64,000 bases of DNA from Alteromonas salexigens (lineage in GTDB: Bacteria; Pseudomonadota; Gammaproteobacteria; Enterobacterales; Alteromonadaceae): positions 1-64,000 of the forward strand of contig NZ_JAOTJC010000008.1 in NCBI RefSeq assembly GCF_025628895.1, in the 5' to 3' direction. This document shows positions 8,544 to 17,269 of the stretch, piece by piece. Below the pieces are notes generated by a model, which made no database searches, had not been told where the DNA came from, and saw nothing but the letters and a program-made list of their open reading frames with translations. Position numbers and translations under genes: made by a program. The first letter of the stretch is position 1. Each line of letters starts with the position of its first letter.

Positions 8544-9164
8544 TCAGGCAATGTGGCCCCAGTTTGTTGCTTCCAGCGAGTTAAAACCGCGGATGGGGCG
8601 GGGCTTGCCCTTGAGCTGAGTGTAGCGACGAGCAAATATCTCAAACCTGCAAATGTCGTGAGGTGTCACTTCTGACGCATTCACACCTTTAATAACCCCG
8701 GCCGTTTTCAGGCCTGCGGCAATCAGTTCAGAACAAAACCAGCTACTGAAATCCTCATCGTTATAGCTGATCCTTCCAAACCAGGGATGCTCATCCAGAA
8801 AGTCTACCGCTGCACCAAATAACTGTAAGACATCATATTTTTTATCCTGCTGCGCAAACATGAAGTCATGAAAAGCAGCCTGGTTCGCGTTAAAGACAGT
8901 GCGGGCCTCTGTGCCCAGCGGCAGCCACCAGATATCACCCTGGTATGTTTCTATTCGTTCACTGAGGCGATTAGTCATTACCCCCTGCTGCCCGTCTTTT
9001 ACGGTGGCTTCTACTACCAGCTTACCCGGCTGCATGTCTGATACGGCAGCCTGAGGCTGCTCAACCACCACCGCCACATGGGTCACTGCCGAACGGGTAG
9101 TGAGCTTCGCCCAGCGGGAAAATAAACACTTGCCGCCAAAAGCAATCACATCGCCTGGCTGCAT
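8544..9164 (-). CDS. YiiX/YebB-type permuted papain-like hydrolase
   Basis: 206 aa from ATG 9162-9164, preceded ten bases upstream by a full GGAGGT. A longer form from TTG 9242 is open but lacks a ribosome binding site. The protein opens with the typical PGDVIAFGG, followed by the catalytic histidine segment SAVTHVAVVVE (His29) and the cysteine segment SSWFCSELIAAGL (Cys144). The His-before-Cys order is the circularly permuted NlpC/P60-papain fold. Members hydrolyse amide or ester bonds in peptides or lipids; the substrate here is unknown. No signal peptide is seen with the chosen start. Confidence 0.7.
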   Translation of the reverse strand: MQPGDVIAFGGKCLFSRWAKLTTRSAVTHVAVVVEQPQAAVSDMQPGKLVVEATVKDGQQGVMTNRLSERIETYQGDIWWLPLGTEARTVFNANQAAFHDFMFAQQDKKYDVLQLFGAAVDFLDEHPWFGRISYNDEDFSSWFCSELIAAGLKTAGVIKGVNASEVTPHDICRFEIFARRYTQLKGKPRPIRGFNSLEATNWGHIA

Positions 9165-9438
9165 GTATGGCTTTACCTCCGGGTACTGCTGTACGTCCAG
9201 CACAGATACATCCTTGTTTGTAGGTATGACAGGGTGTTGCAAAGTGTGTGGCAGGCGCGACCAGTAACCGCCCCAGGCGTTTATTAATCAGCGTTTATAG
9301 CGTGTTTATCGCAATATCTCAAATAGCCGCCGCTGGCCGTTTTCCGCCGGTTACAACGCAATTTTTTCACTACTGTTATCTGGCAGCCGGACATTTTGTA
9401 GTAGCCGTCAGCATTCACAGGTAAACGAGGAATAAACA

Positions 9439-9765
9439 ATGAAATTACTTACAGCAAGCAACGTAATTGGAGCCGTACTGGCATGTAGTGTAATCGCCGG
9501 TGGCGCTCAGGCCAAAGGCTATCCACCTGAAATGGAAGATAAACTGGTCCGGGTATGTGAAGCGATAAAAGCCGACAGTCCTATTCGCCTGCACGTGGCC
9601 GTGGAGCGTAGTGGTCTGACTTATCGGATGCTGCAACAGGGTCTGGTATGTAATGGCCAGGACATGCACACCTTTGCATTGTCGAACGGCGCAAAAAAAG
9701 CGGGAAAGTTTTTGATAACCCGTACTCATAGTGGCAAGCGTACCCTTACCGCACAGCATCACTAA
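9439..9765 (+). CDS. DUF3718 family exported protein, 108 aa
   Basis: ATG with GAGGAATAAACA upstream. The signal peptide (about residues 1-25, ending AQA) is followed by a short domain with two cysteines (VRVCEAIKAD and GLVCNGQD) and the phrase RMLQQGLVCNG typical of DUF3718, a family of small periplasmic proteins in Alteromonadales. Function is unknown. It is 11 bases upstream of the LytTR regulator gene, so it may share its transcript. Confidence 0.75.
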   Translation: MKLLTASNVIGAVLACSVIAGGAQAKGYPPEMEDKLVRVCEAIKADSPIRLHVAVERSGLTYRMLQQGLVCNGQDMHTFALSNGAKKAGKFLITRTHSGKRTLTAQHH

Positions 9766-9776
9766 GGAGCAAAGTC

Positions 9777-10703
9777 ATGCTTTGTCATGGGCAACATGCT
9801 TTATCGGATATCAGGATAAAACGTGCCGGACTGGCTGGTGAGCATCCCGATGTGGTAGCTGCCTACGTAGCCAGTGTGACAGGGAAGGGCGCGTTGCAGG
9901 TGGTCATCTTATCGTTCGGTGAGGCGCATGGCAGCGGCCTTTACACTGAGCTTGAGCAGCACCCGGCGGTGAACGCAGTGCACGTGTGCAATGATGAATA
10001 CAGTGCGCGCGAGGTGTGTTCAACCTCAGCACCTGTGGTGATCTTTGCACCGCTCTCTACCATGCTGAGTATGCGCCAACAGGTACCAGTCGGGTGCCGC
10101 TGGGTAGTGATGGGCGAGTCCAACGATGACGCCCTGGCTGCATTCAGCGCCTGCGCGAGCAGTTTTTTACCTTTGCCGCTGACCGTCGATAATATTCACC
10201 GGTGCATGGCGCAATTGCTCAGTGAAACTAAGCGGTTGCAGTTCAGGCGGCAATATCAGCAGGTCACCGAAGGGCTGTGCCGTCAGTTTGGCGTTACCCC
10301 CCATGCGCTGAGCGCAATGCTGCGGCGTCAGTGTGCCAGTCGTAATGAGCCGGGTGTGGTAGGTCTTAAGTCCGGCAGTGAATGGCGGTGTCTGCACCCC
10401 CACGATATACGCTGGATCGAGGCGGCGGGGGATTATATGTGTGTGTATACTCTGGGTGAAAATCATATTGTTCGTTCTACTCTGTCAGATTTGCTGAAAA
10501 AGCTTGATAACACCCGGTTTTTACGCGCCAGCCGCTCGGTCATTGCCAACGTAGACTGTGTAGCTGAAATTGAGACTGTCACTCCCTCGCTGCACATCCT
10601 GCATTTGGATGACGGGACCCAGGTTAAAATCAGCCGGCGTTGCTATATTGCCCACTGGCAACAGCGACAAAAAGATGATCGGGCAGGGCAAAGGTCGCGC
10701 TGA
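9777..10703 (+). CDS. LytTR-family DNA-binding regulator
   Basis: 308 aa with a strong AAGGAG site. The C-terminal ~100 residues are a LytTR domain (RWIEAAGDYMCVYTLGENHIVRSTLSDLLKKLD..RFLRASRSVIANVDCV). The N-terminal ~130 residues look like a degenerate receiver, without a clear phosphorylatable Asp set. A linker at about 145-185 may be helical. Because lrgA/lrgB follow at once, and LytSR-type systems control lrgAB in Gram-positive bacteria, it probably controls that pair. No sensor kinase gene is present here. Confidence 0.8.
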   Translation: MLCHGQHALSDIRIKRAGLAGEHPDVVAAYVASVTGKGALQVVILSFGEAHGSGLYTELEQHPAVNAVHVCNDEYSAREVCSTSAPVVIFAPLSTMLSMRQQVPVGCRWVVMGESNDDALAAFSACASSFLPLPLTVDNIHRCMAQLLSETKRLQFRRQYQQVTEGLCRQFGVTPHALSAMLRRQCASRNEPGVVGLKSGSEWRCLHPHDIRWIEAAGDYMCVYTLGENHIVRSTLSDLLKKLDNTRFLRASRSVIANVDCVAEIETVTPSLHILHLDDGTQVKISRRCYIAHWQQRQKDDRAGQRSR

Positions 10704-10757
10704 TAAGTCTACATACTGGTGATACACTTACCGTATATTGTTGTCACCGGGATTGTT

Positions 10758-11126
10758 ATGACCGTGCTTATCCGCCATCTGCTCGGCTGGACAGGGTTGT
10801 TGCTGTGTTATTTTGCGGGCAAGGTGTTGGTGCTGATGTGGGAACTGCCCTTGCCGGCGGCGCTCACTGGCTTGTTGTTGATGCTGCTAATGCTGTTTGT
10901 ACGTGGCGGAGCTGTTTCTGTGGCCACTGCCGGCGCGCCCTTACTCAGGCACATGTCGGTGCTGTTTGTACCCGCGGTACTGGGCGTAGGCGTTTACTGG
11001 CAGAGTATCTATCTGCATGGCTGGGCCCTGGCGGCGGCCATTGTAGGCACGACGGTTGTCGCTTTGGGGCTGACCGGCCTTGTGGCACAACGAGTGCTTC
11101 AGCGGCGACTGGTGCAAACGGAATGA
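10758..11126 (+). CDS. lrgA: LrgA/CidA-family membrane protein
   Basis: 122 aa from ATG 10758. A GTG at 10719 is also open but has no better site, and family members start close to the first membrane helix. Four hydrophobic segments are visible, with the family phrase ELPLPAALTGLLLMLLMLF. LrgA/CidA proteins are holin-like and, with LrgB/CidB, influence murein hydrolase activity or pyruvate uptake in other bacteria. The TGA overlaps the start of lrgB (ATGA). Confidence 0.8.
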   Translation: MTVLIRHLLGWTGLLLCYFAGKVLVLMWELPLPAALTGLLLMLLMLFVRGGAVSVATAGAPLLRHMSVLFVPAVLGVGVYWQSIYLHGWALAAAIVGTTVVALGLTGLVAQRVLQRRLVQTE

Positions 11127-11860
11127 CCCTCGCCCAGGCGCTCTTACAAATTGGTGCAGACGTAAGCCGTGTAGCCGATGCCACGTTCTCAGTGGCGGGC
11201 CTGCAATGGATCCTGATTACCCTTGTCTGTTACACCGCGGCGCTGGCGCTGTTTCGGCTGGCCGGCGGTTCACCCTGGCTGCACCCGCTGGTGATCACCG
11301 CTACTGGCGTGGGCATGACGTTATATCTTACCGAAACCAGTATTGCCGACTTCCAGACATATGCAGGTATTATTCACTGGCTGCTCGGGCCGGCTACCGT
11401 GGCACTGGCTATTCCGATGTATAACCAATGGCAACAGGTACGGGACCTGGGCTGGCACCTGTTGGTTTCGGTTATGGCGGGCGGCATACTGGCGCCGCTA
11501 CTGGCATGGACCACCCTGTATCTGTTGGATGCCCCTTTGGCTCTGCAAATGACCATGCTGGTTAAATCCATCACCACGCCGCTTGCTATGGAAGCCAGCG
11601 CCAATATCGGCGGCGTGCCTGCGCTGGCCGCGGTGTTTGTTATCACCACCGGCATCGTGGGTGCAGTAGTAACCCCGGCGGTCTTCCATATTTTCAGGGT
11701 TACGGGTGCAGCAGCACAGGGCGTGGCATTAGGGACAGTGGCCCATGCGGTAGGAACGGCTAAAGCATTACAAATGAGTGAGCAGGCAGGGGCGATGGCA
11801 ACGCTTGGGTTGTGTTTAAACGGTATCGTGACCGCGGTCATATTACCGCTAATGCTGTGA
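11123..11860 (+). CDS. lrgB: LrgB/CidB-family membrane protein
   Basis: 245 aa; the start overlaps the lrgA stop. Six to seven hydrophobic segments. The conserved stretch LVKSITTPLAMEASANIGGVPALAAVFVITTGIVGA followed by GTVAHAVGTAKALQ is diagnostic for LrgB. It works with LrgA in the inner membrane. A longer in-frame extension to 10805 runs through lrgA in another frame and is not credible. Confidence 0.85.
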   Translation: MTLAQALLQIGADVSRVADATFSVAGLQWILITLVCYTAALALFRLAGGSPWLHPLVITATGVGMTLYLTETSIADFQTYAGIIHWLLGPATVALAIPMYNQWQQVRDLGWHLLVSVMAGGILAPLLAWTTLYLLDAPLALQMTMLVKSITTPLAMEASANIGGVPALAAVFVITTGIVGAVVTPAVFHIFRVTGAAAQGVALGTVAHAVGTAKALQMSEQAGAMATLGLCLNGIVTAVILPLML

Positions 11861-12038
11861 GCGGCCTGAGTTCACCTGACATGGACTTTCGGCCAATAGC
11901 TGCTATTGCTTAAAACGGGTGAAGATATTTATAAAAACGCCGATACCGGATATATACCCTGATAAACTTAATGCGCACGGCTCACCGGGCGACATTCTTC
12001 CATTGCCAGCGTAAAGGCAAACAGACGTAAGGTGGTAA

Positions 12039-13043
12039 TTGAGTAACATGTTTTCAGTGTTAGTGTGTGACGACTCACTGGTAGCGCGCAAGCAGGTAGC
12101 TAAATGCCTGCCACAGGACTGGCAGGTCGCCGTGCATTTTGCCAAGCATGGTCAGGAAGCTGTGGATGCCATCGCCGAGGGCAAGGGCCAGCTTCTGCTG
12201 CTGGATTTGAACATGCCGGTGATGGATGGTTACCAAACCTTAGAGGCTATTAAAAAGGCCGGCTATCAAACCCAAACCGTGGTCATTTCCGGAGATATCC
12301 AACCCGAGGCTCACGAACGGGTTATGCAGCTTGGCGCGATCGATTTTATCCAGAAGCCGGTCAGCCCGGAGTCACTCCTTGCAGTACTGACCAAACACAA
12401 TATCTTACAGGGTGACGAGCCAAACGCCGGTGAAGATTATCTGTTAGATCCTGACATACGGGACTGTTATCAGGAAATTACCAACATCGCCATGGGGCAG
12501 GCCGGCGACCATCTGGCCCGTATCATGAACGTATTTGTGCGCCTGCCTATTCCGAATGTAAACCTGATAGAAGTGTCTGAACTGCATATGATGCTGTCAG
12601 ACATTGAGCACCACGAGCGGGTCACTGCGGTATGTCAGGGGTTTCTTGGGCCCGGCGTACGGGGAGAGGCCTTGTGCATACTGAGTGATTCCAGCTTTGA
12701 GGATGTGGCCAAAATTCTGGATATTCAGGATGCAGTGGATGATCGTATTCAGCTGGAATTACTGATGGATGCGGCCAGCATTCTTATTGGCACCTGTCTG
12801 ACTGGACTGGCAAATCAAATGGACATTAATTTCAGTCAGGGCCACCCGGTGGTACTGGGCCAGCACCGCGCCATCACCGAAATTATTTCGATGAACAGCA
12901 TCAAATGGCGTCGTACCCTGGCCATAGAGCTGAGTTACGGACTGGAAGGTTACAACGTGCAGTGCGATCTTATTCTGTTGTTTACCGAAGACTCCATGAA
13001 AACCATGAATGCCAAGCTGGCACATTTGCTGGAGGACTTTTAA
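12039..13043 (+). CDS. response regulator with CheC/CheX-type phosphatase domain
   Basis: 334 aa from TTG 12039, preceded by AAGGTGG; ATG 12048 is an alternative. The receiver spans 1-120 with Asp11/Asp12, phosphoacceptor Asp56 (LLLDLNMP), Ser84 and Lys106 (IQKP). A CheC-like domain follows from about 130: one active-site helix keeps Glu..Asn (YQEITNIAMGQAG), while the second has Asp..Ser (LMDAASILIG), so only one site looks intact. CheC-type domains dephosphorylate CheY-like receivers, so this may be a self-regulating or crosstalk-limiting receiver. Its stop overlaps the start of the PAS gene. Confidence 0.8.
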   Translation: MSNMFSVLVCDDSLVARKQVAKCLPQDWQVAVHFAKHGQEAVDAIAEGKGQLLLLDLNMPVMDGYQTLEAIKKAGYQTQTVVISGDIQPEAHERVMQLGAIDFIQKPVSPESLLAVLTKHNILQGDEPNAGEDYLLDPDIRDCYQEITNIAMGQAGDHLARIMNVFVRLPIPNVNLIEVSELHMMLSDIEHHERVTAVCQGFLGPGVRGEALCILSDSSFEDVAKILDIQDAVDDRIQLELLMDAASILIGTCLTGLANQMDINFSQGHPVVLGQHRAITEIISMNSIKWRRTLAIELSYGLEGYNVQCDLILLFTEDSMKTMNAKLAHLLEDF

Positions 13044-13540
13044 TGAGCCAGAGCGATTTAGAAGGGTTGCTGGAATTTCACTGGATGATGGACATGCTGC
13101 AGACGGTAGACGTAGGCATCGTGGTGTTGGATACCAATTATAAAGTGAAAGTATGGAATGGCTTTATGGAGAGCCACAGTGGCCTGTTGCCCAGTGAAGT
13201 GCGGGACAAAACCTTGTTTTCTTTATTTCCGGGAATTAAGCAGGACTGGTTTATGCGTAAAGCCAAGCCGGTATTTGCCCTGAAAACCCGTGCATTCATG
13301 ACCTGGGAACAACGCCCTTATTTGTTCAAGTTTCCCAATTACCGGCCGATCACAGGCAGTGAGCCGTTCATGTATCAGAACATTACCCTGTCGCCGCTGG
13401 TATCTGCTACCGGCGTAGTCGACCACATCAGTATGATGATTTACGACATGACGGACATTGCGGCCGGTAAGAAACAACTGGAGTCACTGCAGGTGGCACA
13501 GAGTGAAGAGCAGGAACGGCGCCGCCGGACGGTGCGCTGA
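13043..13540 (+). CDS. PAS-domain sensor protein without output domain
   Basis: 165 aa; the ATG overlaps the previous TAA. One PAS domain covers about 15-145 (VDVGIVVLDTNYKVKVWNGFMESHSG; later ISMMIYDMTDIAAGKKQLESLQ). After the coiled tail that usually leads into a kinase or GGDEF domain, the protein stops in an Arg-rich end (ERRRRTVR). It is either a stand-alone PAS partner for the receiver-CheC protein or a shortened signalling protein. No downstream output domain is visible in any frame before the next gene. Confidence 0.75.
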   Translation: MSQSDLEGLLEFHWMMDMLQTVDVGIVVLDTNYKVKVWNGFMESHSGLLPSEVRDKTLFSLFPGIKQDWFMRKAKPVFALKTRAFMTWEQRPYLFKFPNYRPITGSEPFMYQNITLSPLVSATGVVDHISMMIYDMTDIAAGKKQLESLQVAQSEEQERRRRTVR

Positions 13541-13594
13541 AGCAGCCGGACTTCTGCACCGGGTTAACCACATTAGTAGTATTAAGGAGCCGGG

Positions 13595-15280
13595 ATGACC
13601 CTCTTTCGACACGCCACCTATGTGCTGGCAGCACTGATGCTGTTTGCTTGCGGCGGTTCAGGTAGCGACGATGACACCCCTAACCGTACTCTGTACGTCA
13701 GTGCCGGTGCGGATCGCAGTGTCAGCGAAGGTGCCTCAGTCACCCTGAGCGCAGAAGCCAGTGGCGGCGATGGGGCGCTTATCTGGCGCTGGATTGCCAC
13801 CCCTACGCTGTCAATTACCCACGCAGATACCAGCTTACCCGCCGCGACATTTGTGGCGCCTACGCTGGCGACTGCCAGAGACTATACGATCACCGTCACG
13901 GTGACTGATGCCAGCGGGGTGAGCGCGTCTGACTCGCTGGTGGTGTCGGTACAGCCGGATAACAGCCCGCCGGTAGCGGACATTGCGGTAGCCGACTGGC
14001 CGGGGCTCACTACCGGGTTTTATCCGGCAGGAGTAGCGGTCACACTGGACGCTGCCGGCAGTACTGATGCAGATGCCGCCGACGCCGCTAACCCCATTGC
14101 CAGCTACACCTGGACTCAGACTCAGGGCACCGATGTGCTGACCGATGTAATGACTGAGCAGGCACAACTGGTGATCACCACACCGATAGCCAGTGAGCGT
14201 CAGATACTGGCATTTACGGTAGAGGTAACCGATGACGAAGGCGCCACCGACACCACCGCCGTGCAACTTACGGTGCAGTCGGCCAGTGAAACCGTGCCGG
14301 TTATTGAGGCGGGTGTGTCGCAGGCCGTATTCAGTGGTGAGCACATCGTGCTTGAGGGCAACGCCTATACCACCATACCGTCAGCCTCACCCCTTGCCGT
14401 AAGCTGGGAGTCCGACGCCACCATACAGGCGCCCAATAGCCTGTCTACTTATGCTATTGCCCCACAAGTGAATACTTACACCGAGTACGTATTTACCCTC
14501 ACCGTGGTAGATGCCAATGGTAACCAGGTTGATGACACACTCACCGTTGCCGTGCGTCCTTACCCGGTCGCGAGAATGAATGATACCGGCGTCACAGTAC
14601 AGGCCACCACCGATGCCATTACACTGAATCAGCAGAATCTGTGGCCGGGTCAGGACGGCCAGCGTGGCAGTGACGTTATTGCTCAGTCGGGTGCTCTGCC
14701 TAAAGCAGGCGATGGCGAAGCCGGCTTTGATTTCACTAAACTTAATAGTAACGGTGATGAGCAGGACGCGGACAGCGGCAGCTTTTCCTGTGTGCGGGAT
14801 AATGTCACCGGACTGGTCTGGGAAGTGAAAACTGACGCCAATGACCTGCATGACAAAGATCACCGCTATTCCTGGTACCAGACTGAGGACAACGGCGGCT
14901 TCGCCGGCGATGAAAACGCAGTTGATACCAGTTGTACGCTGACAAATTGCAATACCCAGGCGTATGTGAATGCCGTGAACGCACAGGGGCTGTGCGGGTT
15001 TTACGACTGGCGAATGCCCACCCATCACGAGCTGCTTTCACTGGTGCATTTCGGTCGCACCAGTACGGCTATGATCGACGTTGAATTCTTTCCTTACACC
15101 GGTGAATTACAGCACTCACCATTATGGTACTGGACGGTAATTCCCGGCGCAGACGGTGTACAAGACGATGCTGCCCAAAACGCCTGGGCTATCGACTTTG
15201 CATCTGGTGTCGATAATTTTCTTAATAAATCCACCGCCGGCAGTATCCGCCTGGTGCGGGCAGGGAGGAGTGCCCCGTGA
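13595..15280 (+). CDS. DUF1566 lipoprotein with Ig/PKD-like repeats
   Basis: 561 aa with an AAGGAG site. The lipoprotein signal ends in lipobox LFAC, followed by a Gly/Ser/Asp linker. Three Ig/PKD-like repeats cover about 25-330 (DASGVSASDSLVVSVQP, DDEGATDTTAVQLTVQ, DANGNQVDDTLTVAV). The C-terminal DUF1566 (Lcl-type) domain covers about 400-560, with NVTGLVWEVKT, YDWRMPTHHELLSLV and WYWTVIPGADG. It is predicted to be outer-membrane or surface anchored. Domains of this type are linked to extracellular ligand binding, but the role here is unknown. It overlaps the next DUF1566 gene. Confidence 0.8.
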   Translation: MTLFRHATYVLAALMLFACGGSGSDDDTPNRTLYVSAGADRSVSEGASVTLSAEASGGDGALIWRWIATPTLSITHADTSLPAATFVAPTLATARDYTITVTVTDASGVSASDSLVVSVQPDNSPPVADIAVADWPGLTTGFYPAGVAVTLDAAGSTDADAADAANPIASYTWTQTQGTDVLTDVMTEQAQLVITTPIASERQILAFTVEVTDDEGATDTTAVQLTVQSASETVPVIEAGVSQAVFSGEHIVLEGNAYTTIPSASPLAVSWESDATIQAPNSLSTYAIAPQVNTYTEYVFTLTVVDANGNQVDDTLTVAVRPYPVARMNDTGVTVQATTDAITLNQQNLWPGQDGQRGSDVIAQSGALPKAGDGEAGFDFTKLNSNGDEQDADSGSFSCVRDNVTGLVWEVKTDANDLHDKDHRYSWYQTEDNGGFAGDENAVDTSCTLTNCNTQAYVNAVNAQGLCGFYDWRMPTHHELLSLVHFGRTSTAMIDVEFFPYTGELQHSPLWYWTVIPGADGVQDDAAQNAWAIDFASGVDNFLNKSTAGSIRLVRAGRSAP

Positions 15281-15783
15281 TCCGAATTCTTACTATGCTC
15301 ACCGCCCTACTGATACTGCCGGTACAGGCGCAAACCTGTCTGGCCACCGGTAACGAAACGGCACCCGACGAAGACTTTACTGTGCAGGGTGGCAACGAAG
15401 TGCTGCACCATCCCACTAACCTGATTTGGCAGCGCTGTGCTGTCGGGCAAACGTGGGACGGCAGCGTGTGTGCGGGCGAGGCCACCCGTTTCGACTGGCA
15501 GTCAGCATTGCAATATGCCCATGAGGCCAGCCAGGATGATAAGTTGGGCTGGCGTTTACCTAACGTGAAAGAGCTGGCCTCCATTACTGAGCGCCTGTGT
15601 GTACGGCCATCGGTTAATACCAGTATTTTTCATGCCACGCCGGCTGACGACTTTTGGACCGCCACCCCGTCCACTCAGGATCCGGACCGCGCCTGGGTGG
15701 TGGCATTTTTCAATGCCAGTCACGCTGTCAAACGCAAAGACCGTTTTGTGTATATCCGCCTGGTGCGCACCAACGTTGAATAA
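15277..15783 (+). CDS. exported DUF1566 protein
   Basis: 168 aa from a GTG overlapping the preceding TGA. Signal peptide ends VQAQ. A single DUF1566 domain fills the mature protein: NLIWQRCAVGQTWDGSVC, LGWRLPNVKELASIT, DDFWTATPS and a terminal YIRLVRTNVE. Four to six cysteines could form disulfides. Probably secreted or periplasmic and translated together with the preceding lipoprotein, as a paired system of related domains. Confidence 0.8.
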   Translation: MIRILTMLTALLILPVQAQTCLATGNETAPDEDFTVQGGNEVLHHPTNLIWQRCAVGQTWDGSVCAGEATRFDWQSALQYAHEASQDDKLGWRLPNVKELASITERLCVRPSVNTSIFHATPADDFWTATPSTQDPDRAWVVAFFNASHAVKRKDRFVYIRLVRTNVE

Positions 15784-15888
15784 TTTCCCCGCAACGCCTA
15801 TGATGCGGCGGATTTTATTTAACCTGAATATTGGCTGATTGAACTTAAGTTGCTCCCTATTTGCAACGTTGGCGTTCACAATAGCATC

Positions 15889-16683
15889 ATGAAGATACTC
15901 TCACTGTCATTGCGCACCTTTGTTGGCTTTTGCCTGCTGCTGATTGGTACTCAGCAGGCTGCGGCAGAATTTACCTGCGACATCGATTTTTCCTACGGGC
16001 TGGTGGTCAACGATGAGCAGCTGCGGGTAATGGATAAATCGCGCACGGTGCTGCAAATTAACCATCGCTCCCAGCTTTTCATTGGCGGGCGCTGGCAACC
16101 CCTCAACGATGAACAACGCTTGTGGCTGGAAGATTACGCTTCCGGCTTGCACTACGTGGTGCCGAAAATGATAGTACTGGCCACGGAAGGGGTCGATCTG
16201 GCCATTAAAAACATTGATCATGTTTATCTTGGGCTGGTAGGCAGCGATCACGACAGTTACGAGCGTCTGCGCAAAGCTATGCAGCGGGTGAAAAATCGGG
16301 TGAAAGAAAAATTCCGCCATGCCAGTAACCACTATTTCATTGGCCCCGGACCACTGGAAGCGGTGGACGAGTTTGTGGATGATGAAATTGAAAGTCAGTT
16401 GGAAGAAGCCATTTCAACGTCGGTTGGCGGGATCCTGTCGGCTATTAGTGGGGTGAACCCCAACAGCGGTGAGCCGGAAGATGCGCAAGCTGTAGAAATT
16501 GCTCGTCAGCTTGAAGCCATGGGTGAAAAGGTAGACAGTGATATCGGCCCACGCGCGTTCACGTTAAAAAACAAAGCCCAGTGGTTCTGCGACAAGCTAA
16601 GAAAGCTTGACCGCACTGAAGAGAGGCTGCGAGAAACCATCCCTGCGTTCAAGCAATATAATATTATTACCTCCACCCGCTAG
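15889..16683 (+). CDS. DUF2884 (YggN-like) periplasmic protein
   Basis: 264 aa from ATG 15889; an upstream in-frame start at 15850 would only add residues ahead of a clean signal peptide (MKILSLSLRTFVGFC...AAAE). The mature part contains FTCDIDFSYGLVVNDEQLRV near the start, a long charged helical region, and NKAQWFCDKLRKLDRTEERLR near the end, all typical of the YggN/DUF2884 family. Function unknown. Confidence 0.75.
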   Translation: MKILSLSLRTFVGFCLLLIGTQQAAAEFTCDIDFSYGLVVNDEQLRVMDKSRTVLQINHRSQLFIGGRWQPLNDEQRLWLEDYASGLHYVVPKMIVLATEGVDLAIKNIDHVYLGLVGSDHDSYERLRKAMQRVKNRVKEKFRHASNHYFIGPGPLEAVDEFVDDEIESQLEEAISTSVGGILSAISGVNPNSGEPEDAQAVEIARQLEAMGEKVDSDIGPRAFTLKNKAQWFCDKLRKLDRTEERLRETIPAFKQYNIITSTR

Positions 16684-16710
16684 GGTGAACGTTTTCTTAC
16701 CTTAGCCCGC

Positions 16711-16941
16711 TCAGGCGTGCTGTTGACGCCTGCTGAGAGGCGGTGCAACAGGATCCGCTACCGGCATCGGGAAGGATGCACTGGCATCGAGCGTCACTGA
16801 ACTGCCGTCACTGAACTCATAATGAGTGAGGGAGTCGTGAAGTTGCTCACATCGCACACATAAGCGGAAACACTGTAGCCAAATTCGCTCTTTGTCCACT
16901 GCCAGGGCTTGTTCAGCTTGAGTAGGGTAGTGCCGCATCAT
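16711..16941 (-). CDS. possible small protein, 76 aa
   Basis: A short frame starting MMRHYPTQAEQALAVDKERIW, with a Cys-containing helix (LQCFRLCVRCEQLHDSLTHYEF) and a Pro-rich tail. The frame stays open further upstream, but that part reads as low-complexity His/Asn and is probably not translated. It faces the DUF2884 gene convergently. No family recognised, and no clear ribosome binding site. Confidence 0.4.
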   Translation of the reverse strand: MMRHYPTQAEQALAVDKERIWLQCFRLCVRCEQLHDSLTHYEFSDGSSVTLDASASFPMPVADPVAPPLSRRQQHA

Positions 16942-17269
16942 CGTTTGTGTCCTCTTGGTAAACGCGTGCCGACGACTGCAAAACGTGGCGTTACTGTGAT
17001 TATTATTATGTGTCGCGTGATAAATGTCGTTGTCGTTAGGGCGAGACCCAGGCTGCAAGATTATTCAATTCAGGCCGCACTGTGCCTGCCAGTAGTGCCG
17101 GGTCTCTATGAGTAAGTATAGACAGCGCTGCGGGGATCGCAGCACGTAAACCCATTAATTTTTACCGGATCCTGGTAGACTTTAGTTGAAGCGGGCTGCA
17201 GCGGTGAGCTATGTGAAAAGTGGCTGTAAAGTCAGTTTGCCACTGCATCGATGCAGCGGCATGGGTGGT
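16942..17269. other. intergenic stretch without a convincing gene
   Basis: No frame with a start, a ribosome site and normal codon use was found. The only notable structure is a 24-base near-perfect palindrome at 17238-17261 (core CTGCATCGATGCAG), right after the hemW stop. It lacks a U-run and may be a weak terminator or a protein-binding site. Confidence 0.5.

Noticed and set aside
10805..11122. Long frame upstream of lrgB giving a 351-aa protein
   Set aside because: It reads through lrgA in another frame with Cys/Arg-rich noise. LrgB homology starts at 11123.
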